Made by a program: the position numbers and the translations under genes. From NCBI RefSeq assembly GCF_001866665.1, contig NZ_MLYO01000081.1:1-64000 (forward strand): a stretch of DNA of 64,000 bases, written 5' to 3'. Numbering within the stretch: the first letter of the stretch is position 1; the number at the start of each line of letters is the position of its first letter. The notes beneath the pieces are model-generated. The model did no database searches and was not told the DNA's origin. It worked only from the letters and a program-made list of their open reading frames with translations. Positions 1 to 9,081 of the stretch are shown one piece after another. Source of the stretch: Streptomyces monashensis. GTDB lineage: Bacteria; Actinomycetota; Actinomycetes; Streptomycetales; Streptomycetaceae.

Positions 1-54
1 AGCGGCGAGCCGGTCCCTGGCCTCCTCAGGGATACGAACGTTCGCGTCAGGCAT
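1..54 (-). CDS. Antitoxin-like protein, N-terminus only (partial)
   Basis: The reverse strand opens with ATG and reads MPDANVRIPEEARDRLA before leaving the window. This resembles the N-termini of small ribbon-helix-helix or MazE-like antitoxins of Streptomyces, which start with a short beta strand followed by a basic helix. A purine-rich Shine-Dalgarno (GGAGAGGAG then GGAG) precedes the start. An 18-bp perfect palindrome lies about 30 bp upstream and would suit autoregulation. The toxin partner would be outside the window. Only 18 codons are visible, so the assignment rests on those residues and the palindrome. Confidence 0.5.
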   Translation of the reverse strand, partial: MPDANVRIPEEARDRLAA

Positions 55-82
55 CTCCAGACTCCTCTCCTCTCCCCCAGGG

Positions 83-100
83 TACGGGTACGTACCCGTA
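83..100. promoter_or_regulatory. 18-bp perfect palindrome, candidate operator
   Basis: The sequence tacgggtacgtacccgta equals its own reverse complement. It sits 29 bp upstream of the start of the antitoxin-like gene at 54. Antitoxins with a ribbon-helix-helix or AbrB fold commonly bind such palindromes in their own promoter. Binding is inferred. Confidence 0.5.
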
Positions 101-248
101 GTCGTGTCGTCCCCGTACAGTCAAAGCGTCGCCGACGACCGGCTCCCCTCCCCTGAAGGCTCACACGGCGCTGGAGCCCCGCGAGGCGAGAGGATCACTC
201 AAGGCACGCCGTCCTCAGCCGCCTGACGCAGCGCCTCCCCGCACGTGG

Positions 249-540
249 GTGCCGTCCCGGCGAGCGTTCGGCGAGGATGACCAGCGCGTGGCGCACTTCC
301 TTCCGGCGAAGGCGAAGGCCACCACCAGCGTCAAGGTCATCGGCAGTATGACCGTCACGACGGGCCGTGAGTACACGCCCGACATCAGCAAGAACAAGTT
401 CAGCAAGGACAAGTACGGTCACCTGCAGGACGGTTCGTGGGGCTACAAGATCACCTGGGCGCGGTACTGCTCGAATGCCGCGGAACTCGCCCGGAACCGC
501 TGGTACCACCGGCTTGCCGCCCTCGATCGGGCCGCACTCG
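249..540 (+). pseudogene. Fragment of an unidentified protein
   Basis: This stretch has coding character on the plus strand: AAG, ATC and ACC codons dominate and the translation includes SKDKYGHLQDGSWGYKITW. After about residue 95 the frame turns into Pro/Arg-rich low-complexity sequence, so the original C-terminus is probably lost. No family was recognised. The rest of 55-925 shows no other convincing gene; an imperfect cgggtt-g-aacccg palindrome lies at 887-899 just ahead of the Fic gene. Confidence 0.25.
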
Positions 541-925
541 GAGAACCCCGGCCACCGCCGCGCCTCCGCGAACCGCGCCTCCAAGTGCCTCTTCGAGGTT
601 CCATCTCCGGGATATCCGTCCGGCACTCGCCCACCTACCGGGCTTCCGCGCCGCCGACGCCCTCGCCGTGTTGTGGACGGCGGGGGGGCTACGGCCGTCG
701 GCGGTGGGGCGGGCCGATGAGCCGGGGGTCGCGGCGATCAGGCAGGTGCTGAGGGCAACGGGAGCGGTCCACGGGCAGGCGGTACACGCGCGTGTGCGGC
801 GCAGCGTGCGGCGACCGCGACCCGCCCGACGCAGCCGCCAGTGGCCGGGGGACGCGGTTCAAACGTTCGGGCGACCGACCGGTAATCGGGTTGAACCCGT
901 GCTGGTGGGCGGAGAGACTTGCGCG

Positions 926-2299
926 GTGATCTCGAAGCTGTCCCCCCGCAATCTGACCTGGGAAGAGGTGGATCCCGCCCGTCATCCGTTCGACGGAGAA
1001 TCGGCGGCGCAGGTGGTGAGATCGCTCAGGCCGGCCGGGCGGGTGCCCCGACGCCCCGACGTACCGCCGGGTGACCGGGCCCTGCACGAGTGGAGCTGGG
1101 ACGAGGCCAGACCCTGGTCCGACGCCATGACGTACGCCCTGGCCGAGCACTACGGCCCCTGGGTCGCAGGCTGGCGGTGGGCGCACGACGAAGGGGACTT
1201 CGACGGGGGGCCGGTCGGCAGCTGGTGCTGCCCCCAGCACTCGGTCACCACCCCGGCCGAGACCCTCGATCGCGTGACCGCGGCGCTGCGCGAGTGGCGC
1301 GCGTGGCTGGAGAGCCTGGCCACACGATTCGAGGCCTACCCGCTGGACCTGGCCGACATCGACGACCAGCGGATCTTGTGGGACCGCACCGCCCACAACC
1401 TGATCCTGCACGTCACCGACCGCACCGGCTGCGGCAGCGCCTGGTACGGGCACTGCCATCAGGTACTCAGCTGGTTCCTCACCCGCTGGGGCGTCGCGGC
1501 CGACGACGCCGAGTTCCTGGTGGACCGGGCGATCGGCGGCCGGTTCAAGAGCTGGACCGGCCCCGACCCGGTACTGGTCGAGGACATCGCCGAGCGGCTC
1601 GCGGCCTCCGTGCGGCCGCACGCGGACGCCCGGGCCGCCGAGTCGCCGCTGCCCGACCACCTGGAGCGCTGGCTCGCGGTGCGGGAAGCCGTGCCGTGGC
1701 AGGAGGCCCAGAACAGCACCGGTGACGGACCGGTGACGCCGTCCCGCGACGGAGCGGCGGAGGAGATCCGCACCTTCGACGCAATCCTGGACCCCGCCCG
1801 CGGACAGGGTCTGCTCGCCGCCCTGGAGCTGATGCGGGCCGACGCCGCGCGCGGCGCCCGGCTCGACTTCGACCTGATCCAGGGCTGGCAGCGACACGTC
1901 CTGGGTACGCCCGGGCCACCACCGTTGCGCACCCTGGCCGCCTTCGCCAAGGGGGGCCGGGAACGGTACGGCATCGGCCCGGACACCCAGGCCCGCCTCG
2001 ACGCCTGCCTGGCCGAGAGCGCAAAGGACACCGCCCGGCCCCTCCCGCTGACCGCCCGGGCCGCACGCGCGTTCCTCGACGTCTGTTTCTTCCACCCCTT
2101 CGACGACGGCAACGGCCGCTCCGCCCTCCTCACCCTCCTCTTCGTCCTGGCCCGCGAGGGTGTCGCGCTCGATTGCGTGCGACTGCTGCGCCGTGTCTCC
2201 TTCCAGGCCGACGAGCCGCAGGACGCGCTGACCCTCGCCCGCTACGTCGACCTCCACCTGCGCGAGACCCGGCGAAGGACCACCGACCCGGCCGCCTGA
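926..2299 (+). CDS. Fic family protein
   Basis: Protein of 457 residues starting at GTG 926, chosen because GGAGAG at 911-916 precedes it and the upstream open frame is low-complexity. Near residue 391 it carries HPFDDGNGRS, the Fic active-site motif (HPFx[D/E]GNGR), where His deprotonates the target hydroxyl and the Gly/Asn/Arg part binds the nucleotide phosphates. Fic enzymes transfer AMP or another phosphate-containing group to target proteins, and several serve as toxins or effectors. The roughly 250-residue N-terminal half, rich in Trp, is not recognised and may be a target-binding module. No inhibitory (S/T)xxxE(G/N) antitoxin helix is obvious nearby. The target is unknown. Confidence 0.8.
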   Translation: MISKLSPRNLTWEEVDPARHPFDGESAAQVVRSLRPAGRVPRRPDVPPGDRALHEWSWDEARPWSDAMTYALAEHYGPWVAGWRWAHDEGDFDGGPVGSWCCPQHSVTTPAETLDRVTAALREWRAWLESLATRFEAYPLDLADIDDQRILWDRTAHNLILHVTDRTGCGSAWYGHCHQVLSWFLTRWGVAADDAEFLVDRAIGGRFKSWTGPDPVLVEDIAERLAASVRPHADARAAESPLPDHLERWLAVREAVPWQEAQNSTGDGPVTPSRDGAAEEIRTFDAILDPARGQGLLAALELMRADAARGARLDFDLIQGWQRHVLGTPGPPPLRTLAAFAKGGRERYGIGPDTQARLDACLAESAKDTARPLPLTARAARAFLDVCFFHPFDDGNGRSALLTLLFVLAREGVALDCVRLLRRVSFQADEPQDALTLARYVDLHLRETRRRTTDPAA

Positions 2300-2445
2300 A
2301 CGGCCCGCGGCCGCGTCCCGCTCCGACCGGTGACCCCAGCCGCTACGTCCCACCCGGCCCGGCGACCCGCGCTCGGCGGGCGTCGATCCGAGGTCGTCGA
2401 TCCGATACGGCGCGCAAGGCTCCTTGCGGTGACACGATCGATGTT

Positions 2446-2745
2446 ATGAACACCAATACGGACTGGGCCTACCGGGTGTTCGAGCCGCACGGCTCCGAGG
2501 GCTGGCTCCCGTACGGCAGCGACCCCGAACAATGGCACGGCGTGATAACCGCCGCCGACACGGACGAGGGCGCCAAGCACGCCATCAGCCGCATCGTCGC
2601 CGACCTCATGACCGAGTGGGAGAGGACCGGCCTCCACCACGCGATGCACGTGCGTGTCTTCCTCTGGCACGACGAGGCGGGCGAGACGGACGATGCGGAC
2701 TTCGTCGTGGAGGTCCGGCCCCGCTCGGACTTCGACGCACCATGA
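2446..2745 (+). CDS. Hypothetical protein, 99 aa
   Basis: Small acidic protein starting at ATG 2446 (MNTNTDWAYRVF). It has several aromatic residues, no signal peptide and no membrane segment, so it is probably cytosolic. It ends 147 bp downstream of the Fic stop and shares its strand, but no link is evident. Proteins with this general composition occur widely in Streptomyces without assigned function. The family was not recognised. Confidence 0.6.
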   Translation: MNTNTDWAYRVFEPHGSEGWLPYGSDPEQWHGVITAADTDEGAKHAISRIVADLMTEWERTGLHHAMHVRVFLWHDEAGETDDADFVVEVRPRSDFDAP

Positions 2746-2880
2746 CGGATCAGGACGCTCGGCAGCCGAAATCCACGCCGCTGTCGCCGCAACACGCGCC
2801 TCCTCGGGGAGGAGCGCGGACTACCCTCGATGAGGGCCGCAAGCAGTTACGGCACTCAGATCGCCGACGTGAAGGACGGG

Positions 2881-3369
2881 TCACCGGTTCCGTTGCCCTG
2901 TGCAGAACCCGGTCTCGGCGCCGATGTGGCCCTTGCGCGGCGCAAACTCGTCCACCCCGAGCACCCGGGGTGTGACCCTCTCGGGGCCTTTCAGGCGGCG
3001 GATCAGCCGTAACAGGGTCGAGCGGCTCACCTTGGCGGCCAGCACCTGGCCCAGATGGGAACCGGCCCGGCCGGCCGCCATCACCGCCACCCGGTCCAGC
3101 ACCGCCTGCATCCCGGCGCCACGCCTGCCATGCCGGAACGTCAGTCCGTCGACCTGCTCCGCGAACGTCGCCTGCGCGCAGTCCTGTTGAGCGCAGCGGA
3201 ACCGCCGGACCCGTAAGTCGATCAGCGCCGGACACCCGCGGAACGCGCTGTCGGCAAGCCGGCGGACGTACCGGCTGTGCACCCGGACCGACGCCGTTCC
3301 GCACACTGGACACGCAACCCGTTCCGCGGCCGTCCGGGCCCGCACGACCACCAACTCGTCGTCGAACAC
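2881..3369 (-). pseudogene. ISL3-family transposase, N-terminal fragment
   Basis: The reverse-strand frame begins MFDDELVVVRARTAAERVAC and carries a zinc-ribbon set (CPVCG, then CAQQDC) followed by a helix-turn-helix region and LGVDEFAPRKGH, which matches the first catalytic Asp region of ISL3 transposases. The frame then diverges and ends after 162 residues, whereas intact ISL3 transposases have 400 or more. The DDE core is therefore missing. It is one of four different transposase remnants in the first 21 kb. Confidence 0.8.
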
Positions 3370-3454
3370 GACGCATCAGCCACGGCCGTTCATGATCGCG
3401 GCAGGGACCGGGCGCTGATGTCCGGCCTGGCAGCGGCGCCGGCCGGGGCTGGGG

Positions 3455-3619
3455 GAGGTTGTCCGTTATCAGTCCGAGGGTGAACTCGAACCGGTCGTGT
3501 CCGGTGCCAGAGGTGAGCTCAGCGGCGTAACGCCGGGTCTGCGGAAACATGTCGGCCGGCAGCGCGGTGAACCGGCGGATCAGCTCCTCGCGGCCAAGGA
3601 CCGATTCCAGTAACGCTCC
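3455..3619 (-). pseudogene. TetR-family regulator, C-terminal fragment
   Basis: About 55 residues on the minus strand (LIRRFTALPADMFPQTRR through DRFEFTLGLITDNL) match the end of TetR repressors of the type with a tetracycline-repressor-like C-terminal domain; the final D-R-F-E-F-x-L-x-L segment is characteristic. No DNA-binding domain precedes it. Its N-terminal side abuts the N-terminally truncated FAD monooxygenase on the opposite strand, so a deletion probably removed the shared promoter and both N-termini. Confidence 0.55.
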
Positions 3620-3621
3620 CT

Positions 3622-4143
3622 GACATCCATGACTACGTGCGCTGGGCCATGCTCCTCCCGCCGAACGGCTCTCTCGGCACCTTGACGGCGCAGGAGGCCG
3701 CACTGTCCAGGATGAAAGGCTGGCACCCGGAGCTGCAGGCGCTCATCGAACAGGCCTACCCGGACACCAGCACCCTGCTGTCCATCGGGGTGGTCGAGCC
3801 AGGTGAGCGCTGGGCACCCGGTCCGGTCACGCTGCTCGGTGACGCCATCCACGCCACCTCTCCGACCGGCGGCAACGGCGCGAACACCGCCCTGCGCGAT
3901 GCCGACCTGCTGGGCCGCTGCCTGATCGAGGCCACCGAGGGCCGTCAAGATCTTTTCACCGCAGTCGACAGCTACGAGCGGCAGATGTTCGAGTACGGGG
4001 GCGAGGCCGTGCGCCACAGCCTCGCTGCGCCGAGCACGTGCGCCGACTGGGCCGGTCGGGTGAATCACGGGCCCGCCATGCGTCCGTTCGCAGCAGTCGG
4101 GCAGGCATACGAGCACGGGTTCCCGCGAGGAAGGGATTGCGCT
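3622..4143 (+). pseudogene. FAD-dependent monooxygenase, C-terminal fragment
   Basis: The frame begins mid-protein and contains GDAIHATSPTGGNGANTAL, the GD motif of class A flavoprotein monooxygenases, in which Asp contacts the FAD ribityl chain. The N-terminal GxGxxG dinucleotide fold and the DG motif are missing. The frame has no stop before the nicotinamidase gene and runs straight into it, so the intact gene probably ended elsewhere. The left end joins the TetR fragment on the other strand. Confidence 0.8.
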
Positions 4144-4740
4144 GTGCGTCGTGCTCTGATCGTCGTCGATGTGCAGAAGGACTTCTGCGAGGGCGGCAGC
4201 GTCCCGGTGAAGGGCGGCGCCGACCGGGCCCGCGCCATCGCCGAGATGGTCCAACGCTCCGCCGGCAGCAAGTACGCGCACATCGTCGCCACCCGCGACC
4301 ACCACATCGATCCCGGCGCCCACTTCTCCGACCACCCGGACTACCAGAACTCCTTCCCCGTGCACTGCGTGGCCGGGAGCGAGGGCAGCACCTTCCACCC
4401 GCACTTCGCGCAGACCGCCGCCTCCGGTGCCGTCGACGAGGTCTTCTACAAGGGTGCGCACTCCGCTTCGAAGAGCGGCTTCGAGGGCTCGGCCGAGGAC
4501 GGCACGTCCCTGGCCGTATGGCTTCGCGCGCGCAGCGTCGGCGCCGTCGACGTCGTCGGCATCGCCACCGACCACTGCGTGAAGGCCACCGCGCTGGACG
4601 GTGCGAAAGCCGGCTTCGCCGTACGGGTTCTGCTCAACTACACCGCTGGTGTCGCCACCGACACCACGGACCACGCCATCGAGGAGCTACGCCAGGCCGG
4701 CGTCACACTCACCGGCAAACCCGTCGTCCTCGACGGCTGA
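4144..4740 (+). CDS. pncA: Nicotinamidase / isochorismatase family amidohydrolase
   Basis: Protein of 198 residues from GTG 4144 with GAGGAAGGG upstream. It hydrolyses nicotinamide to nicotinate in the NAD salvage pathway if it is a true PncA. Seen: catalytic Asp in VVDVQKDF, the metal-binding TRDHHID segment followed by HF, catalytic Lys in VFYKGAH, and nucleophilic Cys in ATDHCVKAT, the expected order and spacing for PncA. Length is normal for the family. The frame is continuous with the upstream FAD monooxygenase remnant, but the strong ribosome site and full family length support starting here. It converges on the Baeyer-Villiger monooxygenase at 4910. Confidence 0.85.
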   Translation: MRRALIVVDVQKDFCEGGSVPVKGGADRARAIAEMVQRSAGSKYAHIVATRDHHIDPGAHFSDHPDYQNSFPVHCVAGSEGSTFHPHFAQTAASGAVDEVFYKGAHSASKSGFEGSAEDGTSLAVWLRARSVGAVDVVGIATDHCVKATALDGAKAGFAVRVLLNYTAGVATDTTDHAIEELRQAGVTLTGKPVVLDG

Positions 4741-4909
4741 CCTCTGCGGGTCTCCCGGGGGGAGGGTCGCTCAGGGTTCTGCGACACCGTGTGGCATCGG
4801 AACGGCGGCGCAGCCTGGCCACGGACGCCGGGCCTTTTAGCGCCTGGCGCCGCCGGAATTCGCCAGTTCTACCTCGTTACCGCGCCGTCGACGGGGGTGT
4901 GACCGGGAC

Positions 4910-6448
4910 CTATTGGAGTCGGCTCGACGGGCTGGCCGGCATTCGATCGCGCTTGGCACGGGTCTGGGCCGGCAGCGGCAGCGCCCAGGAGTAGAGCTCT
5001 GGGTCGAAGGCGTGCAGGCGCTTGACGAGCCTGCCCGTCGACCAGGGCCAGCAGAAGGTGTTGATGCCCGGGAGGCCGAAGTAGTAGCCGGTGCCGCCGG
5101 CAGCGTTGTAGACGGTGTTGCGCAGTGCCTTGTGCAGGGCCTGCTGGTGGGCTGCTTCCGCCTCGGGCTTGACATCCAGTGCGGTCGCTCCGCTGGTGCG
5201 CAGGTGGTTGAGGGCGGTGGTGATGTAGCGGAGTTGGGCTTCGAGGACGGTGGGGACGGCGGTGGTGCCGGTGAGGAGATTCGGGCCGATGAGCAGGAAG
5301 AGGTTGGGGTATCCGCTGACGCTGGTGCCGAGGTAGGCACGGCGGTTGTCGGCCCAGGCCTGGGCCAATGAGCCGTCGGTGCCGTGCAGATGGGGGGCCA
5401 GGGGGATGTCGCCGATGTGGTATCCGGTCGCGAGGACGATGATGTCGGCGTGGGTGCGGGTGCCGTCGGCGCCGATGACGTCGGAGCCCTCCACGGTGGT
5501 CACGCGGGTGGGGTGCAGCCGCACGTTGGGCCGGGTGAGGGCGGGGTAGTAGGTGGCCGAGGTGATCAGACGGCGGCCGCCGAGGCGGTAGTCAGGAGTA
5601 AGGGCCCGGCGCAGGGCTCGATCCCGTACCGACGTACGCAGGTGGAGGCGGGCCAGGGACTCCAAGGGCCGCAGCAGGTGGGGGTGACGCAGGGGTACGC
5701 CGATGGCTTCCTGGGTCCAGTGGTGCAGTCCGCGTAGTGCACGGCGTGTTGCCGGGTGGTGTTCGAAGAAGCGGTGGAGACCCGGAGGGAGAGGGTAGTC
5801 GGGTTTCGGGAGTACCCACTGTGGTGTGCTCTGGAAGACGTCGACATGAGCCGCCTTCGGCTGGATCTCGGGCAGGAACTGGACGGTGGACGCTCCGGTG
5901 CCCACCACTGCGACGCGCCGTCCGGTCAGGTCGACTTCGTGGTTCCACCGGGCGGAGTGGAAGGCGGTGCCGGGGAAGGTGCTGAGGCCGGGGATGTCGG
6001 GATGGCGGGGGCGATGCCAGGGGCCGGTGGCGACGATCACGGCGCGGGCGGTGTATGTGCCCGTTGTGGTCTGTAGGTTCCAGCGGTGCGCTCCCGGCTG
6101 CCAGCGGATGCTCAGCACCTCGGTGCCGTAGCGGATCGACTTGTCCACGCCGTGCGTTGCCGCGGTGGTGTCGAGGTAGTCGAGGATCTCGGACCGGTCG
6201 GCGAAGCCCCGGCTCCACGAGTGAGGTGCGAAGGAGTATTCGTAGAGGACCGACGGTACGTCGCAGCCGCATCCGGGATAGGTGTTGTCGCGCCAAGTCC
6301 CGCCGAGGCGATGGGACTTCTCCAGCACAACGACGTTGTCGAAGCCGGCCCGGCGCAGCGCGATCACGGCGGCCACGCCGGAGAGGCCGGCCCCGATGAC
6401 GACGACTTCCGCTTCATGGCGATGGTTGTCCATACTGGCGTCGGCCAT
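4910..6448 (-). CDS. Flavin-containing (Baeyer-Villiger type) monooxygenase
   Basis: Protein of 512 residues. An N-terminal FAD-binding GAGLSG follows a beta strand, then LGGTWRDNTYPGC typical of Baeyer-Villiger enzymes, the fingerprint FPGTAFHSARW (FxGxxxHxxxW), and a second dinucleotide motif VVGTGAST for NADPH. The family inserts oxygen next to a ketone or oxidises heteroatoms using NADPH and O2. A second Met, six codons in (MDNHRHE), is an alternative start. It is divergent from a Rieske oxygenase with about 126 bp between them, which suggests joint regulation and perhaps oxidation of the same, possibly terpenoid or steroid, substrate. That substrate guess is inference. Confidence 0.85.
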   Translation of the reverse strand: MADASMDNHRHEAEVVVIGAGLSGVAAVIALRRAGFDNVVVLEKSHRLGGTWRDNTYPGCGCDVPSVLYEYSFAPHSWSRGFADRSEILDYLDTTAATHGVDKSIRYGTEVLSIRWQPGAHRWNLQTTTGTYTARAVIVATGPWHRPRHPDIPGLSTFPGTAFHSARWNHEVDLTGRRVAVVGTGASTVQFLPEIQPKAAHVDVFQSTPQWVLPKPDYPLPPGLHRFFEHHPATRRALRGLHHWTQEAIGVPLRHPHLLRPLESLARLHLRTSVRDRALRRALTPDYRLGGRRLITSATYYPALTRPNVRLHPTRVTTVEGSDVIGADGTRTHADIIVLATGYHIGDIPLAPHLHGTDGSLAQAWADNRRAYLGTSVSGYPNLFLLIGPNLLTGTTAVPTVLEAQLRYITTALNHLRTSGATALDVKPEAEAAHQQALHKALRNTVYNAAGGTGYYFGLPGINTFCWPWSTGRLVKRLHAFDPELYSWALPLPAQTRAKRDRMPASPSSRLQ

Positions 6449-6574
6449 CGGTCCCCCGTCTGGCTCGTGAGCGTCCCGGCGCTGATGCCGAACCGCTCCA
6501 ACTGTTTACCCAGAGCGACCGATCGTAGTGTTATCCGTGATCGTTCATGGTGATACGACCGCTGGATACCTCAT

Positions 6575-7666
6575 ATGAGTGATCTTGCCGGGTGGGCTGA
6601 ATTCGGTGCGATTGCCTGTGTTTGGCTGCCGGCCATGACGATGAGGGACGAACTGCCCACGTCTCGTGGTCGACACGCCGCCGTTGACGAGCCGGGACGG
6701 CATCTGCCCTACCCCAGTGGCTGGTTCTGCCTGGCGCGGTCACGAGAACTGGCCCCCGGCAGTGTCCTGACCCGCCGCTTCATGGACGAGGACGTCGTTC
6801 TTTACCGCACCCGCGACGGCCGGCCCCGCGCAGTGCATCCCTACTGCCCACACCTGGGTGCTCATCTCGGGGCGGGCGGCACCGTGCATGGCCAGAACCT
6901 GGTGTGCCCCTTCCACCGCTTCGCCTTCGCCCCCGACGGCACCTGCGTCGGCACGCCCGACGGCCCGCCACCGCGCGCCCGCCTGCAGCACCACACCATC
7001 AGCGAGCACAACGGCTTCCTCTTCGCCTGGTACGAACCGGACGGCGCTCCACCCGGCTGGGAAGTCCCCGGCACCGCCCAGGCCGGGGTCGTTCCGACGG
7101 CAGCCTGGAGCACGGAAGTGCACACCTACGCCCAGGAGATCATCGAGAACGCCCTCGACTACCGGCATCTGCCCGTCCTGCACCACGTGGCCATGCAGGA
7201 ACTCGACCCGCCGGCGACCCAAGGCCCGCTCCTGCGCATGCGTCTGCGACTCGGGCCGGACCGGCCTCCCGCCCTCAAACAGAAGATCCAGGCCGACCAC
7301 ACGTTCCTCATGGCGGGGCTGGGATATCTCCGGGTCGAACTCCCGCTGCCCTCGCTCGGACTCGTCAGCTACCTGTGGGCCATGCACACACCGACCGGCC
7401 CCCGGCGCACCCGCATGCTGGTCGCGGCGGCTTGTGCGGACATCCACAAGCAGGACGCCGCTGAAGCGTCGCTCCCACGACGTGGCCTGCACCGGGCCTT
7501 CGCCCGCGCGATGCTGCGCACCGCGGTCGGCAAGGTCCATCAGGACCTGAGGATCTGGAACACCAAACGCTACGAGCCGCAGCCCCGCCTCGCGGCGAGC
7601 GACGAAGCCATCGGCCTGTTCCGCCACTGGGCCCGCCAGTTCTACCCGGCACCCTCCAGGCCCTGA
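6575..7666 (+). CDS. Rieske non-heme iron oxygenase
   Basis: Protein of up to 363 residues. The Rieske [2Fe-2S] ligands are CPHLGAHLG and CPFHRFAF (CxH and CxxH, about 20 residues apart). The mononuclear iron site follows in ENALDYRHLPVLHH, with the bridging Asp and two His. The layout resembles KshA and the DAF-36/Neverland branch that act on steroids, though the substrate cannot be told. ATG at 6635 (MTMRDELP) is an alternative start, and neither start has a strong Shine-Dalgarno. A ferredoxin reductase partner is not encoded nearby. It is divergent from the Baeyer-Villiger monooxygenase. Confidence 0.85.
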   Translation: MSDLAGWAEFGAIACVWLPAMTMRDELPTSRGRHAAVDEPGRHLPYPSGWFCLARSRELAPGSVLTRRFMDEDVVLYRTRDGRPRAVHPYCPHLGAHLGAGGTVHGQNLVCPFHRFAFAPDGTCVGTPDGPPPRARLQHHTISEHNGFLFAWYEPDGAPPGWEVPGTAQAGVVPTAAWSTEVHTYAQEIIENALDYRHLPVLHHVAMQELDPPATQGPLLRMRLRLGPDRPPALKQKIQADHTFLMAGLGYLRVELPLPSLGLVSYLWAMHTPTGPRRTRMLVAAACADIHKQDAAEASLPRRGLHRAFARAMLRTAVGKVHQDLRIWNTKRYEPQPRLAASDEAIGLFRHWARQFYPAPSRP

Positions 7667-7802
7667 ACCTGCGCGCCCCCGCCTGTCTGTGCGCCCCGGC
7701 CTCGGCGATTGGGAAGGGCTGGCGTGACTCTGACGGGGATCTTGGAGTTTCCCGGTGCAGCGACATGACCGACGGGCGTGATCGGGTCTGTTCCGCAGGC
7801 CG

Positions 7803-8640
7803 ATGCAGCTGTTGGGGTGTGCGTTGTCCCTCCGGTCCCGTTCCGGTGAGCAAGTCCCGTCTCTGACCGCGCAGATCGCGCGAGCGAGCAACCCGGACGG
7901 TACGACGGCGATGTGGGTGCGGGACCGGCTGGACGGGCTGTGGGACGACGAGGACTTCGCCGGCTGCTACCCGCGCGACGGCCGTCCGGGTCTGTCGCCC
8001 GCCCAGCTGGCCACCGTCCGCGTGCTGCAGTTCGTGCTGGGGCTGTCGGACCGCCAGGCGGCGGAAGCGGTTCGCTGCCGCATCGATTTCAAGTACGCCC
8101 TGGCGATGGAGCTGGACGATCCCGGTTTCCACCACAGTGTGCTCGCCGACTTCCGTGAGCGCCTCACTCGGGACCGCCGCGCCGACCGTCTTCTCGATCT
8201 GGCGCTCCCCCGCCTGAAGGAGGCCGGACTCGTACGCGAGCGCACCACGCAGCGCACCGACTCCACCCACGTCCTGGCCGCGGTACGCGACCTGACCCGG
8301 CTGGAACCGGTCACCGAGGCGGTTCGTGCCGCGCTGGAAGAAGTCGCCCGCACGGCCGGGCACCTGCTGGTCGGCCCGGTCGACGAGGACTGGGGGCGTC
8401 GCTGCGGCCGTCCGGTCCGTCTGGGCAAGAACCCCACCCGGCCCAAGACCAGGATCCTTGCCGCCGACGACGACGCCTGCCGACTGCTGGAACTCCTCCA
8501 CCAGCACGGAAGCGGCTACCGGCCCGGCCCGCAAGCCGAGGCCCTGCGGCAGATCATCGCGCAGAACTACTACCGCGACGCGGCAGGCCGCCTGCGCCGG
8601 CGCACCGCCGACGACGGTGGGCCGCCGTCCTCCTCCTCGG
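7803..8640 (+). pseudogene. IS1182-family transposase, N-terminal half
   Basis: The translation matches the IS1182 N-terminus: MWVRDRLDGLWDDEDFAGCY, the LSPAQLATVRVLQF region, then RQAAEAVRCRIDFKYALAME and the first DDE Asp region QRTDSTHVLAAVRDL. Around base 8630 the homology stops in RRTADDGGPPS and the frame continues only as antisense to the secreted protein at 8737. The second half with the remaining catalytic residues is gone. No flanking terminal inverted repeats were identified. Confidence 0.8.
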
Positions 8641-8736
8641 CAATTGCAGCCCCTGCGGCGTGGTTGCTGCCTGCGAGAGACAGCAACCAGCTGTCCAACA
8701 CCGCCCGCATTGGCTTCTATGCCGAGCGGCTCAGGA

Positions 8737-9081
8737 TCACTTGGTGCGGTAGACGGCGCTCTCCCAGTCGACGCCGTACGAGCACTCGGCCTTGGCATAG
8801 CCATAGCGCCAGGCACTGGTGTTCCGCTGTCCGTCTACGCAGGTGATCGTGATTTGCACGTAGACGCCGGGGCACTTCGCGTGGGCTCGGCCAGCGCCGC
8901 CGGGTCCGGCGTTGTCGAACCATGTGCTGCAATTGGCGGCGGCCACCGTGGGGGTCACAGCGACAACAGCGGTTCCGGTTCCGGAGGTGGGTGCGGCAGT
9001 CGCGGAAGGCGCGGCAACGAAGAGGCTGGTGGCGAGGCCAGCCGCGGCGGCCCCGAAAGCAAGCAGCGTGCGTGCTTTCAC
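8737..9081 (-). CDS. Small secreted protein, 114 aa
   Basis: It starts MKARTLLAFGAAAAG with a Sec signal peptide (hydrophobic core, then APSATAAP cleavage region near residue 31). The mature part of about 83 residues has four Cys (NCSTW, AKCPG, ITCVDG, ECSYG), compatible with two disulfides, and several Trp and Tyr. It is probably exported. A good purine-rich site (GGAGAAAGGA) precedes the ATG. Family not recognised. It lies directly against the broken IS1182 transposase. Confidence 0.7.
   Translation of the reverse strand: MKARTLLAFGAAAAGLATSLFVAAPSATAAPTSGTGTAVVAVTPTVAAANCSTWFDNAGPGGAGRAHAKCPGVYVQITITCVDGQRNTSAWRYGYAKAECSYGVDWESAVYRTK

Noticed and set aside
852..904. Possible tRNA T-arm or att site (GGTTCAAAC and GGTTGAACCC)
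   Set aside because: No acceptor stem, D-arm or anticodon arm could be placed around it.
437..925. N-terminal extension of the Fic gene
   Set aside because: The upstream part is low-complexity Arg/Pro sequence, and a ribosome site precedes GTG 926.
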